A stretch of DNA of 64,000 nucleotides from Puccinellia tenuiflora. Taxonomy: Eukaryota; Streptophyta; Magnoliopsida; Poales; Poaceae. The stretch spans positions 2,217,151-2,281,150 of the forward strand of contig QRDG01000395.1 of assembly GCA_012064385.1 (NCBI GenBank), given 5' to 3'. Below are positions 22,170 to 34,252 of the stretch, one piece after another; the first letter of the stretch is position 1; each line of letters starts with the position of its first letter. The translations under genes and the position numbers were made by a program. Under the pieces are notes generated by a model. The model worked only from the letters and a program-made list of their open reading frames with translations, was not told the origin of the DNA and searched no databases.

Positions 22170-23090
22170 TGGAAAGAAATTATGGGGTGAAATGTGAGTT
22201 TTTCTTATCATATTTAGTTTTTTGGTGGGTAATGGATAAAGTACTAGGTTTTGGGAGGATCCGTGGATGGGTGATGGATCTTTATTGGAGCATTATCCCT
22301 CTCTTTTTTACATTGTGCATTGGAAGAATGTTTTGGTGCCACATGTTCTTTACCAAACGCAACTGAATGTTCAGTTTAGGCGGTCATTAGTGGGTGACAA
22401 GTGGGATGTGTGCTACATCTTGTTGAGAGACTTATGGGTGTCTCACATACGGAGAAACCCAATGCTTTTAGTTGGAAGCTAATGACTTCTAGCGTGATTA
22501 CTGTTAAATCTCTTTACTCTGATCTTATAAATGGTCTTACCAGGTTTTTGCGTAAGTATCTTTGCAAATTGAAGGCACCTCTAAAGATTAAGATCTTTAT
22601 GTTGTTTCTTCATCGGAGGGTTTTGTTGACTAAGGATAAGTTAGCTAGGAGGTGCTGGACGGGATGTAAAAAATGTGTTTTTTGTGATACGGAAGAGTCT
22701 GCAGAGCATTGTTTTATATCATGTCAATTTGGTAAACATATCTGGAGATTGATTCATTTTAATTTCAGTATTAATCCCCCAATAAGTACTACTAAGATGT
22801 TTGGTAACTGGTTGCAAGCCAATATATGTATGGGCGTTTGTGTCTTTCTTTAGACAATTTGAAATTATTGTTATAATGACATGGTTTTTAACAAAGTTGG
22901 ATCTGGCTATTTTTTGTGTAGGTTATCCATCGAGCTACTTATTAGATCCACAAGTAGTCCTAGCTACTATCGGAGGATCGGAGGGGCCGTTTGGACTCTG
23001 GATGCACTCGGTTGATGATTGTCGTTTGGTTGTGTGCATCGTTTCGATGCAGAGGTCGGATCCTCATCCCCATTTCAAACAAGAAATCTA
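22170..23090 (+). mobile_element. LINE (non-LTR retrotransposon) 3' fragment with zf-RVT region
   Basis: Frames at 22,267-22,482 and 22,401-22,853 join into the C-terminal end of a plant LINE ORF2. After the reverse transcriptase comes an EDPWMGDGSLLEHYPSLF segment, then the zinc-binding zf-RVT domain with LCKLKAPLKIKIFMLFLHRR, CVFCDTEESAEHCFISCQFGKHIW. At least one frameshift lies near 22,400, and the end after 22,850 is degenerate. Endonuclease and reverse transcriptase are absent, as in the usual 5'-truncated LINE insertion. No poly(A) tail or target duplication was located. Confidence 0.8.
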
Positions 23091-23817
23091 TTATGACAGT
23101 TTAAACAATTTAAATTCAAGTTCACTAACCAACAAAAGTTTATCGATTAATCGATAAAATAAATATATTAATAGCAAGAAAATATCAATTACACACTGCC
23201 TTTGTAACAACGTAATATCGAGAATTAGTTTATTTTAATATTAATTAGAAAAATACCTCGCGCGTTGCTGCCGGAATCACTTTAAGAATTTATTATGTAA
23301 ATGAAAGGGTATAGGACGATGAAATATTATGTCTCTACAAAAATATGCAAGACTCATTTGGTCTTAGTAGTTGAGAGACTAAATATAATTGACATGAAAT
23401 TTTTGTTTATATGACGACTAAAAAGTAGCGGCATGAACAATTGTATGTCTGAAAAATAGATAAAGTGAATAGGTTGCATGGAAGAAATATTATTATTAGT
23501 GAGTGTTAGTGGAGATGATATGGATAATTGGTTGATTAAAATAGTGGGTGATGTGGATAGTTTGGATATTGAGAAATATATCATAAATGATTAGCTGGAT
23601 GATCGAGGGGTGCCGTAGCTTACCAAATTCCACGGTCTTAACTTTCAAAGATGCTGAGGACAGCCAACATATTTGAACCGAACAGGATGTTGACCCCAAC
23701 CACGACTTGCTACGCCACCACAGAACAGATCGATTCCTCCCATCTCTCTCTCACCCACACGGAGTATAGAAAGCAGCTAGCTCGTGCATGATCCAATCAT
23801 ACATTCCATCGCTAGCC

Positions 23818-23824
23818 TATAAAA
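23818..23824 (+). promoter_or_regulatory. TATA box of SAUR gene 1
   Basis: tataaaa followed by ggagag, about 140 bp before the ATG at 23,961. The same box sits at 31,691 before SAUR gene 2, within about 200 bp of shared upstream sequence. Confidence 0.75.
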
Positions 23825-23960
23825 GGAGAGCCCCAAACCAAGGCCAATCAAACATGCATGGATGCACATCGAAACTAACCTAGCTAGCTAGCTATATATA
23901 TATACACTATCTCCTATACGTAATCAGTACGTGTCAGCGATCTTCAGCGATCAACCGGCG

Positions 23961-24242
23961 ATGAGGGAGCTGATTCGTCGGCTGAGCTTCTCAGACCGGG
24001 TGAGCGACGGCGTGCCTCGCGGGTGCGTGCCGGTGATGGTCCTGGGCGACGGCGACGAGGAAGGCGAGCGGTTCGTGGTGCGCCTGGAGGCGCTGCGGCA
24101 CCCGTCGCTGGCGGCGCTGCTGGAGATGACGGCGCAGGAGTTCGGGTACAACCAGGAGGGCATCCTCCGCGTCCCGTGCGCCGTCCACCAGTTCAAGCAG
24201 GCGCTCTCCACCGCCGGCGCCGTCTCGACCAGGAACTACTAA
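23961..24242 (+). CDS. SAUR-family small auxin-up RNA protein, copy 1 (93 aa)
   Basis: A single-exon, intronless gene of 93 residues, the usual SAUR size. It has a short basic N-terminus (MRELIRRLSFSDRVSD) and the SAUR core with GCVPVMVLGDG, ERFVVRLEALRHPSLAALLE, AQEFGYNQEGILRVPC, followed by HQFKQAL. The ATG at 23,961 was chosen because upstream codons in the frame contain no other ATG. SAURs are early auxin-response proteins; many inhibit PP2C-D phosphatases and promote cell expansion. Whether this one does is inferred from the family. The GC content is high, as in grass SAURs. The second copy at 31,835 shares promoter, coding sequence and 3' flank. The reading frame is complete, so this is probably a working host gene. 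Confidence 0.92.
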   Translation: MRELIRRLSFSDRVSDGVPRGCVPVMVLGDGDEEGERFVVRLEALRHPSLAALLEMTAQEFGYNQEGILRVPCAVHQFKQALSTAGAVSTRNY

Positions 24243-24898
24243 TTAATTAGTTAGTTCTACTACAGCTGATCGACTTCTTCGGGTATTTAGAAAGTGGTTC
24301 CTTGGTGTAGTTTACTAGGGAGTATAACTCTCTCTTTTGCCTTTAAATTTCCTACTAGTTTTCTTTGGTTGGGGAATGGAACGTTAGAGTTGCCTTCCGG
24401 TAATTATAATGCGCCTTGTAACTAAAGGTAGGACTTGCCAGAGCTCCTATCACAAATATCGAATGGAAATAATTGAATCTTCAGTCCACATTTTTTGTTA
24501 CAATATTGGTCTTTTCTAGGTGCGGATGATAGTGCATGCAATATTCTTTTGTTGAGATTCTCAAGATCTAGAGGCTCAGTTGCACTTTTTTATTTTTAAA
24601 ATTATATATTTCCTTCGTCCGAAGTGGCAGAAAAATAAAGCTAAATGAAATAAAATTTTCCTTCTTTTGTCTATCAGTTGTAGTGATTATTTTGTTTTCT
24701 ATGCAGCATAATATGGCCTGGTTAGAATTTGGCTATTTTATATTGACAATCAAATATTTGGTCCTTTGAATGTTAATTCTCCCCTCTAATGCAATAAAAT
24801 AGTGGGTAAGTAAAGTCAATATGAGTCCAAGAATTTATGTCTTGAAAAAATAAGTGATTTTTTTGGGAAAAGACAAAATAAAAGAGCCAAAACAAATA

Positions 24899-25022
24899 CT
24901 CCCTCCGTCCCAAAAAGGATGTCACATGTTTGTCAAAATTTGGATGTATCTATACACTAAATCATGTCTAAATATATTCAAATTTGGACAAATCTATGAC
25001 ATCCTTTTTGAGATGGAGGAAG
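24899..25022. mobile_element. Stowaway MITE (124 bp)
   Basis: It starts ctccctccgtcccaaaaagg and ends cctttttgagatggaggaag, an inverted repeat with few mismatches. TA target duplications lie at 24,897-24,898 and 25,023-25,024. The CTCCCTCCGTCC terminus is the Stowaway (Tc1/mariner) signature in grasses. It sits 0.65 kb downstream of SAUR gene 1. Confidence 0.9.
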
Positions 25023-25024
25023 TA

Positions 25025-28000
25025 TGTTTTTTTCGGATGGGGTAGATATCCCTATATTCAGATATGTATTTTCCTTGTCGTCACTATGCTCCGCCTGCTT
25101 CATCCGTATCATCGTTCGTTACCTGGGCGAGTAGGACCTATCAACTAAGAATGCCGGCAGTACTGAAATGTGGTTCAAATCGAAATTATGTGTACAAAAT
25201 GTTGCTTGTCAAAATATAATTCCACATGCAAATTAGGAATATTACATGTTCGACCAGTAACATTCCTAATAATGCCATTCATGTTACAAATACTTGGTTA
25301 AATCGGACAAACTCATTTTTTGATAAACAACGGTGCAGTTGCATAATTTGGAAATAGAGACCACAAGGCATGCAGCCATACAAATCAAGCAAACTTTGTA
25401 CAAAATCTCTCTCGGGATTATTGAAGTTGGAAAATATATTTCTTAAATCGAATGGGTGGAACATATACGGGTAGAAATGGCCATCTATGCCATTATACCT
25501 GGTTCCAGTTATCCTAATCCCACACACTTTGATGCATGCATGCGTGGAAGCACGAGTAGTCGACCCGATCCAACCAAGATATCACAAACCTAGGAATGCT
25601 AGCATCAGGATTCAGCGGTCCCAGTCAATATTGGCATGCACACCCAGTCTCGTTGCAAATAATTGATTAATTGTTGCAACTAACATATATAGCTTCTAGA
25701 ACGGTAAAGTTGGACGGATTCACCTTGTTGGATATTGATCGTACAACAACTAGAAAACTACTACCAACAACTAGGAGAAATCATCTGAGTCAGTTAGGAG
25801 GAGCCGACCAGCCATAAGAAGCAGATTTGATCAGAGAACCTGAAGGACAAGCTATAGAGATCACCATGTAGGCATAAATGAGAGACGAGAGGCACAAATC
25901 AAAGTCATATATATTCTAGAAATGAAATCAGATATAGCTTTGATCTGTGACGGAATATGTTAGCTTAAGGTTCTAATGATAAAAACACTATATATTGCTG
26001 ACCACAACATAAATGACAAGATATACATTACCAGAACCCTAATCGAAACCTAAAAAGATAAAGAACACATTAAGCTAACACCAGACAAAATCAACTAACA
26101 AAACATGTCAAGAATTATCACAGATGCGTCCATAGAATAAAGACTAGGATAAAAATCATATCTCAATGACCGAGAAGACGAGGCCAACAAAGAAATACAA
26201 AGGTCACCTCCACAGAGCAATTGGGGGAGAATCGAGACAGAGGAGAGGGTAGAGACTAACAAAGAGGCCACTGGTGCCACGCCCAGCGTAGCGTGGCGCG
26301 ACAGGGCATGCGCTACAACGAAGAGGGCACAAGCGCACTAGTCGCACACAGTGGACCACGATGGGATCCGCACGTCACAACTATTGTCGAACAACACTAA
26401 GCAACAAAGGCGATCACCGATGGCCGAGATCGGAGACCACGTCCCAATCCTAGAAGACAGGCGGGTCACAACCTTTAGTTAGGAGGCGTTATACCAAATC
26501 TAAGTGGAGGAGAAGATGGAGCAGAACATGTCGATCACATGGGGTATTATGCGAGAGCGAAGTATGTTGGAGCATGCCAGGAATGGCGGGCTAGCGTGAT
26601 GGCATCCAATGGTCGTGAGAGAGAAGAGAGAGGGGAGAGAGGTCTATTGACCGGGTTTGCTGGTCTAGTGACCTAACCTGGCCAGGTTAGGAGATTCTAA
26701 ATAATCTAGTGAAATTCTAGAATATATGTAAAGCAATTGTAAATAATATTCTAGAAAGTTAGGAGATTATTAGTTAATATTCCAAGAGAGTTTGATAACC
26801 AATTAAAACAATATAATATAAGCCCAATAATCTAAGAAAAATCATAAACCTCTATGGGAGATAAAATGGGGGGGGGGGGGGGGGGGGGGGTAATGTGAGT
26901 AGTACGGCAAGCTTATTTCATTATGAATTGAGCGAGTATGCGGTGTCGTGGGGGAAGGCCTACTTGTGGCTCGGTGACCTTTTACCTAGCCACATACCAT
27001 GGAGTGTCATGGATTACGGACCCCAAAGTAAAGTTAAGGGACACTTGCAGACACAGTATCACATGTATACAAAATGTAAAAAATCTGATCTATTACTCCC
27101 TGTTCTGGGTAAGTTTGTGATCGTTGCGGGAAAGGAACCATCAAAGGTTCTAACAACCCGTGAAGCCTGGCAAACATAGCTTTACTGAATAGTCTAACCC
27201 TTTTGAACAAATTGGTAAAAAAATCTTCACCAAGTTTTGACCTACGGTCATTGTGGTAGAGTGATCGATAATATCAAATATTTATCTTCTATCTGAATTT
27301 GTTGTGTACGATGTACTCATCCGTATCTATTTTTTTTTTTAAACTTTGCTTAGCCTCTCAGAATGTTGAGGAGGAAAACTAGGAAGTCCAGCTAGCACCT
27401 GATGATGTCTACTACGAGGCACTTGACCTTAATTTCTTGCGGAGTCAAAGGGGTGAACTGCAACATCGCCTACAGGACCAATGGGGACGAGGAGGAAACA
27501 GAAACCTAAAGTGGGATAGGAGAGTCACATATAGTAAGCTTAGCTATTATGATATGTGGTATTGCAATTCCATTACTTCCTTCATTCTATATGTTGTTAT
27601 AAGAGCTAGTCTCCTGAGTGGTCCGAGGAAGACGCTTGAAACTTTTGTTCATCTTTGGCTTGCAATGAATATTATATTAGATCCGCAATGCTTATTCTGT
27701 TGTACTACTCTGATAGATGTAACATTTGTGAAATGATGTTTCGTAAGTGTTATGTGAAATACTGACGCTCTAAGACATGAAGTGGTATACATGCGGACCA
27801 AACTTTTCTAGAAAAAATTAACATAGGATTACTACTTGGTAACTACGCTAACGTCTACGGATTTTTTTCTTTTCGAAAAGGGGGTGCGGATCCCTGGCCT
27901 CTGTATCAAAGTGATGCACACAGCCACCCGCATTTTATTGCAAAGTATCAGAATCACTAACGTCTACGGATATCTTCCCATAAGAACATGTTGTGAGAAT

Positions 28001-28200
28001 ATTCAAAATTCTGTACGCACGTCAATACAAAACTAGTTTCGAGTTGGTGGTAGAATAAAAGCATTTCCCCCTAGGAAAATATATATACTACTCCACTATC
28101 ACATCCCCAACTACTAACTTTTAGTACGGCTATCATGTACTGACGTACCATACGACTAAAGCCGGACTACGCGCTGATTTTTTGGTGGAAAGATATGTAA
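25025..28200. other. Low-copy DNA without a recognisable gene
   Basis: No supported gene. Open frames at 26,895-27,179 and 27,437-27,736 match nothing I recognise. A run of 23 G occupies 26,868-26,890. The region separates the two SAUR-bearing segments. Confidence 0.5.
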
Positions 28201-28201
28201 C

Positions 28202-28800
28202 TTGGTTCCATCAATGGTTTTTTGGTCTCGGTCACACCTGCAACCAGACAACAACACTTCAAGAAGATGTAATATAAGTCCAGGAGAATTGTCTTTGTTG
28301 TCTCACGTGTGCAATGAACCATTCAGAAATGTGCAGACAATAAATCACGTGTGCTCGCGTCGACTACTCGTCGTGAGAGTACCGCTAGCTAGCAAGACCA
28401 GTAAAACCTGCCGAAAGAGGATCTCGATCGAGGACAAGGAATGGATCGTACGTATGTACGTGAAGGAACAGTTCCTCTCACCGGAAGCTCGTCGGCAACT
28501 TCGTTGCCCGTCGACCACCGTAGGATCGATTCACATGGTGAGACGGAGATGGAGACATCGCCAATAATTAATCATGTGGTACTCCGTAGCTAGTAGAGTA
28601 CGTAGTAACTCTGCACGTACTACATATGTACATCAGGCCGTGTTGGTGCGGTCCAAGTCCAACGATCCATCGTGCCGTGATTGGGGCGGCGCTCCCGGTC
28701 AAGTCGCCGATCGACTCGTCGTGCACTTCGGCCGGCCGGCCGGTGACTGGAACCCCAACCGGAACCACCAGCATCCGCTTTAACTAAGTCAATTAATGTA
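28202..28800 (+). repeat. Duplicated low-copy block X, copy 2, with an open frame
   Basis: The part from about 28,460 to 28,800 resembles 11,797-12,060. An open frame (ATG about 28,217, stop 28,565-28,567) ends in the shared part with KEQFLSPEARRQLRCPSTT then VRRRWRHRQ. I do not recognise the protein. It could be an exon of a decayed gene that was upstream of the SAUR gene before the segment was duplicated. Confidence 0.55.
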
Positions 28801-30867
28801 AGGGTTAAATGATATACTCATTTTGATTTATATAAGTGTTGTAGTTTTGTACTGAGGTTTGTTCAAAACTATGAAACCTATGATGGAATGGAGGTATTAT
28901 TTAAAAATTATGGGTTATGGAAAATCACGTTTTTACCTCCATCTGGATAGTCCATGACCTCTGATTATCTCGGCTTTGTAACCAAATCCTTGCATATCTG
29001 TCTTCTGTTCTACTTGAGGAGAGACAACCGACGTTTGCGCCCGTGAAGAGAGAGGTGGACACCTCATCACTCAGGTTACTGGCGACAACAAAGACGACAT
29101 AAATGGATCATCAATGACGACTCGACGATGCCGCTCCCATATACTGTGAGTCCCTTAAGTTGTTATCCTCTAATTGTTTTAGTTTTACATAATTTGGGGT
29201 TTTTCTTTGTGGATGGTCAAGGCGATTAGATGTCTCTTTGATGTCGAGTTCATGTGAGTGGTGATGCTAGCTGCTAGGTCTAGCTTCTAGTTTCGGTAAA
29301 AAAGACACATGCTTGTATGTTGCTGGGTAGGGGCAATAGTTCTTAGGGTTCTATTTGAAATCAGAGGGGACGAGATGAACAATTTGTGATCAATGGAGAT
29401 GATTATGCATAAGTAAGAACAATGAGAATACCATAAAGGCCTGTCGAATCTAAGTTTCATGTTGAGATCAGAGAGAGCATGCCAGCTACCTTTGTAACTA
29501 CATCGATATCAAGGGAAGGGAATCTACTAGAAGAGGTAGAGGAAGGAGCACTGAAGAAAATGTTCTAGGAAGATCGAGAGTAAGAGAAAGAAGGTCGAAA
29601 AAATGTTGCAAAAATATCAACTTGTAGAAGAGGTAGAAGATCTTAAGATATGGTATTGGCAGATCAACCATAGGAAGAGGAAGATCAATCATATGAAAAA
29701 CTTCTAAGAATTCATAAATTGTTGCTCGAACTGCTACTGACAGGACCAAGGGAGCAACACGATCAAGGGGTGGGTACAATACTATACATAGGAATGCTTA
29801 TCACCTACTTTTAGGTGAAGATGGTGCATACCGTGAAAATGCGATGAAATTCATCTTTGCCATAGTTTCATGCAGCTAGCCAACAATGAGCTTCTTCACC
29901 TCCTCATGTTTACCATTATCTTCAACGTCTCCTTCTTACTTATCCTCTACCACCCTTCTGCTCAACTTCTCTGTCTTCCTTGTCATCTACGATTTATTCA
30001 AGGGGAATAAAAAAGGTGAAGTAGATGGAACAATGCCCTTTGAAACCAACAATTTGTCCTACTTCTAGATAACCGCAACCTCCTCCAGCGGGATATGAAA
30101 CAAGAACAAACCGACGACAGGAATTTTGAGCTGCCAGAATAAAACTGAAGGAGAATAAGCAAAAAATTATGAAGAAACGAGATATTTTACATCATGATTA
30201 GTACACTTAACGAAAAAATGCATATTGTTCGTCGGCGTTCCAACCCTACACTTTCTCCATCACGCGGAATCGGCACCTGGTTCACTTGATTAAAGGAGGG
30301 TCTGTATCGTCGGTGGCGGGCAAAGATGGATGTGCTCGAAGACGCCATGGCATTGAGGATTTCTTTAGGGATTTTGGCCAGATGATCGCGTCCCCTATAG
30401 TTCGATGGGATGGGGACTTTGTTCTACTAATTCGACATAACTTGAGGGACAAAACTCAATTTTCGAGTCCCGCACGAGCCTCACCTGAATCACGTGTGGC
30501 CGTTTGTAAAAAAAATAGTAACTAAAAAAGGTTAAAAAATCTGAAAATGTTATCCGGCAAACATGATCAAGTATTGTACTCATATAAAAAGATTCGCCGC
30601 GGAGTGACATTTATTTTCCCATGGGTCAAAGATTTTCCAAAAAAAGCACTATATACATGATATATTAATTCGTCATAGTTTTGTCTTTTTTGCCTAAAAT
30701 CAATGAGCATCATTTCTTGGCCTCAATTTTCCATAAGAATAAATACTTTATCATATTTGATTCTAAAAAATATTCGGATTTTTTTAACCTTTTTAAATTA
30801 CTATATTTTTGGTGCATATAGCGTACCGGAGCGCATCCGTGTTTCAACTTTTAATCTTGCATGCATA
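28801..30867. other. Low-copy DNA without a recognisable gene
   Basis: No supported coding sequence. Purine-rich stretches (29,520-29,700) give open frames only through composition. Confidence 0.5.
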
Positions 30868-31275
30868 TCTATACTTCTTATAAGACAAAACTCTACTAAT
30901 ATGCATTAAATTAGTCTATCTCTACGTGCAACGTATCCACATCATCTACTATTTGAGCCATTAATTTATCCATGTCATCACCACATCATCCACTATTTGA
31001 GACATTTATTTATTCATGTTATTCCATATTTATTAGTGATATTCATCCATACATGCAACCTATTCACATTATAAATTATTTTAGCCATAAAATTTTGCAC
31101 ATCATGAAATTTTAGCTGTTAAATGAACATTTCATACTGATTAAATTTAGATTTTAGACAATTGTTTCTAACCAAATCCTCCAAATTTTCAAACAAAATA
31201 TTTCATGCATCAAATATCCTTCTTTTAAACTATTTTCTTAAGCTTCCCGTTGCAACGTGCGGGATATCTTTCTAG
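30868..31275 (+). mobile_element. Candidate non-autonomous Helitron (408 bp)
   Basis: It starts tctatacttcttataag after A and ends ...cccgttgcaacgtgcggg atatctttctag followed by T. The TC start, CTAG end, and a short GC-rich palindrome 11 nt before the end are the Helitron signature. There is no coding capacity. The 5' end is less sure than the 3' end. Confidence 0.55.
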
Positions 31276-31530
31276 TACTTTCAACAGTCTTTTAATTGTG
31301 GTATTTTTTTGTTTGTTTGTTTGTTGTGATTTCTCATCAAGTATGCCACTCGGTTATTAATGGGGTAATCGAGGAGTACTACTTTAGGAGTATTATAATG
31401 CTTAGGGTTATACATTCCACGGTCTTAACTTTCAAAGATGCTGATGATAGCCAACATATTTGACAACTTGAACCCTAACTGGATGTTGACCACAACCACG
31501 ACTGCACGCCACCACAGAACAGTATTCCTC

Positions 31531-31641
<111 letters not shown>

Positions 31642-31690
31642 GTAGAAAAGCAGCAAGCTCATGATCGATTCAAACATTCCATCGCTAGCT

Positions 31691-31697
31691 TATAAAA
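31691..31697 (+). promoter_or_regulatory. TATA box of SAUR gene 2
   Basis: tataaaa followed by ggagaacc, at nearly the same distance from the ATG as in SAUR gene 1. Confidence 0.75.
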
Positions 31698-31834
31698 GGA
31701 GAACCCAAAGCCAAAGCCAAGCAAAGCAAAAGAAACGCAGATGCATGCATGCACATCGAAATTAATCTACCTAGCGTATGTAACTAGTACATTACCGTAG
31801 TACCTTGTCAGCGAGCTTCATCGATCAACCGACG

Positions 31835-32122
31835 ATGAGGGAGCTGATTCGGCGGCTGAGCTTCTCCGACCGGGTGAGCGACGGAAGCGGCGGCGTGCCG
31901 CGCGGGTGCGTCCCATTGCTCGTCGTTGGCGACGGTGACGACGAAGGCGAACGGTTCGTGGTGCAAGTGGAGGCGCTGCGGCAACCGTCGCTGGCAGCGC
32001 TGCTGGAGATGGCGGCGCAGGAGTTCGGGTACAGGCAGGAGGGCATCCTCCGCGTCCCATGCGCCGTCCACAAGTTCAAGCAGGCGCTCTCCACCGCCGG
32101 CGCCGTCTCCACCAAGAACTAG
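31835..32122 (+). CDS. SAUR-family small auxin-up RNA protein, copy 2 (95 aa)
   Basis: A single-exon gene with a complete frame of 95 residues. It has the same order as copy 1: MRELIRRLSFSDRVSD, then GCVPLLVVGDG, ERFVVQVEALRQPSLAALLE, AQEFGYRQEGILRVPC, HKFKQAL. It is two residues longer through an SGG insertion after VSDG and a missing final Tyr. Changes fall mainly in surface-like positions and the core is kept. The promoter and about 0.7 kb of 3' flank (to about 32,780) are recognisably homologous to copy 1. The main regulatory difference visible is the 105-nt (TC)n tract before the TATA box. It is probably a functional paralogue. Confidence 0.92.
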   Translation: MRELIRRLSFSDRVSDGSGGVPRGCVPLLVVGDGDDEGERFVVQVEALRQPSLAALLEMAAQEFGYRQEGILRVPCAVHKFKQALSTAGAVSTKN

Positions 32123-33680
32123 TACTAATTCATTCATCCATCCAGTACTCTCAAGAAGTCCATCGACTACTGATTTAGGCACCATGATCGTTATGCTCTA
32201 GCAAGCTAATCAAACAGATCGGCCGGTCGATGGACTTCTTCGGGTAATTAAAGGAGTGGTTCTTGCCTTTGACTAGTCGACTCTCCTCCTACGACCCTTT
32301 TCTTCTCTTTCTCCTTTTGATTTCTTGGTTTCGTTCCTAGTGCGCCCTGTAATTAAAGGTTATGCCCAATGTTACAAATATCAAGTGAAATAATTGATTC
32401 GCCAGTAAACATTTCCTATCAAATATTTTTCTGTTTCGCTTGACGGATTGTTTTGGCGGTGATGAGAGTGCAATCATGTCAGCATGTATAGATCTTCTCA
32501 CGATGTATATGCCTAGGCCGAGAGATGAACTTCTCTTTTATTTAAAGAAAATAAAATACATGCTTTATTTCGTACTTTTGGAAGGAAATTAAGATTGAGT
32601 TTAGTGAACTCAATTTTTTATTTGTTTATATCTATTGTAGTGACTATTTTTTATATGCAGAAAAATAATGCGTTGATTAGAATTAACATTTTATATGTAA
32701 ACATCAAATATACGGTCCAACTGAATGTTGATTCTCTCCTCTAGTGCAAGAATATCGTGGATAAGTTTGGTCAACGTGAAATTTATGTCTTGAAAAAATG
32801 TAACTTTTTTGCATGTCGCAACATGTACGCAATATATCTTCATCTTACACAATATCCTCAACCTATTCACAAATACTAGACCGGCTTGGGAAATCAGGAA
32901 TTTCATCTCAAGTTGTAAGAACTTTTCTTGAAATATTCATATCCATGTGATTTTTTTTACAATACCCGATAAGTTAGCATTATGTATTTTTAGTTTTTTT
33001 TCTTACCTTTCATAGTCTCTAACTTTATTACTTTGGTGATGAAATCTTAGCTGTAATCTTATCAGAGGAAGTTTACAACCAAGTGCTCCGCAAGGTCTTC
33101 CCATTAATCACCGTCAATCTATGTAGTTATTGAAGATCATAATCAAGGTCATGCCGGTGGGCATAAGGGGCTGTAGGATCATGGTGCCTAAATCAGTATT
33201 CATCTCATGTAACTGCTTAATCACATATCAAGGAATACGCAATAAAAATAACAATCATATTTTTAATTTAATACTTGTGAAGTAAAATACAGAATGTTTG
33301 AATAAATAGATGATGAAATCTACAAAATAAATGGTTTGTGCCCTCTTCGTAATTACTATCCACAACGAGTAAGAAAAAACAACTCTTTGGTTTGTGAAAC
33401 TTTATGGACCCAAGCAATTGTCGCACACCGAGCAACTAGGCTACAAAAGCGATTAGTAATTGCGCAAACTAACTCCTTTGTGTTTCACGAGATCAATCAA
33501 TTTGTATAGTTAAGTAGAGAGTTCTTACTAAAAAATTACATACCATTTTATTATAAAGATATTGGTGAGGAAGAGTTGTTGAACAACTGAGGTTCACTTT
33601 AGAAACCATCAAGGAATACTAAGACAGAGGAATTTAAATTAGTCGTAGAATCATTGATCTCGTCGTATTGCAGATGGCTT
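32123..33680. other. 3' flank of SAUR gene 2 and low-copy DNA
   Basis: Homology to the 3' flank of SAUR gene 1 can be followed to about 32,780 (frequent indels). From there to the CACTA terminus no gene is seen. Confidence 0.6.
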
Positions 33681-33995
33681 CACTAGTGGAAAAAGGGCCT
33701 TTTGTCCCGGGCCCAGAGGGCCTTTTGTCCCGGTTGCGCAATCAGGACTGCGCAATCGGGACTAAAGGCCCACCCCTTTAGTCCTGGTTGCGTTACAAAC
33801 CGGGACGAAAGGGTCCCCACGTGGCCGCTGCTGAGCGCCCGGGGTCGGAGACCCTTTAGTCCCGGTTGGTGTTACCAACCGGGACGAAAGGTCCCCACGT
33901 GGCCGCTGCCGAGCGCCTGGGGTCGGAGACCGTTTAATCCCGGTTGGTAACACCAACCGGAGTCCCGGTTGGTAACACCAACCGGGACTAAAGGT
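33681..33995. repeat. Subterminal foldback repeats of CACTA copy 2
   Basis: GTCCCGGTTGG-type palindromes follow the terminus (about 33,776-33,810, 33,850-33,890, 33,930-33,962, 33,961-33,995). The last two overlap back to back. Confidence 0.85.
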
Positions 33996-34252
33996 CTGCA
34001 CGCTGGGTTTTAGGGTTTAGGTTTTCTTTTACTGTTTTTTGTTTCAATTTTTTTCATTTATTGTTTTCCTTTTTAGGGTTAAGGTTTTGCATTAAATTCG
34101 ACGGTACTACATATATATACAATAAAGAAGGAACCATTACACAACATCGTCATAAATATAAGATCCAAGTGTGACCTATTTCATCGTCCTCTTGCAGTCG
34201 AACCTATTACATATATAGTACCATATATATACAATATCTCTTACGATCTCTA

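Noticed and set aside
26895..27179. 94-codon ORF after the G run
   Set aside because: No recognisable family, no promoter or conservation evidence in the window.
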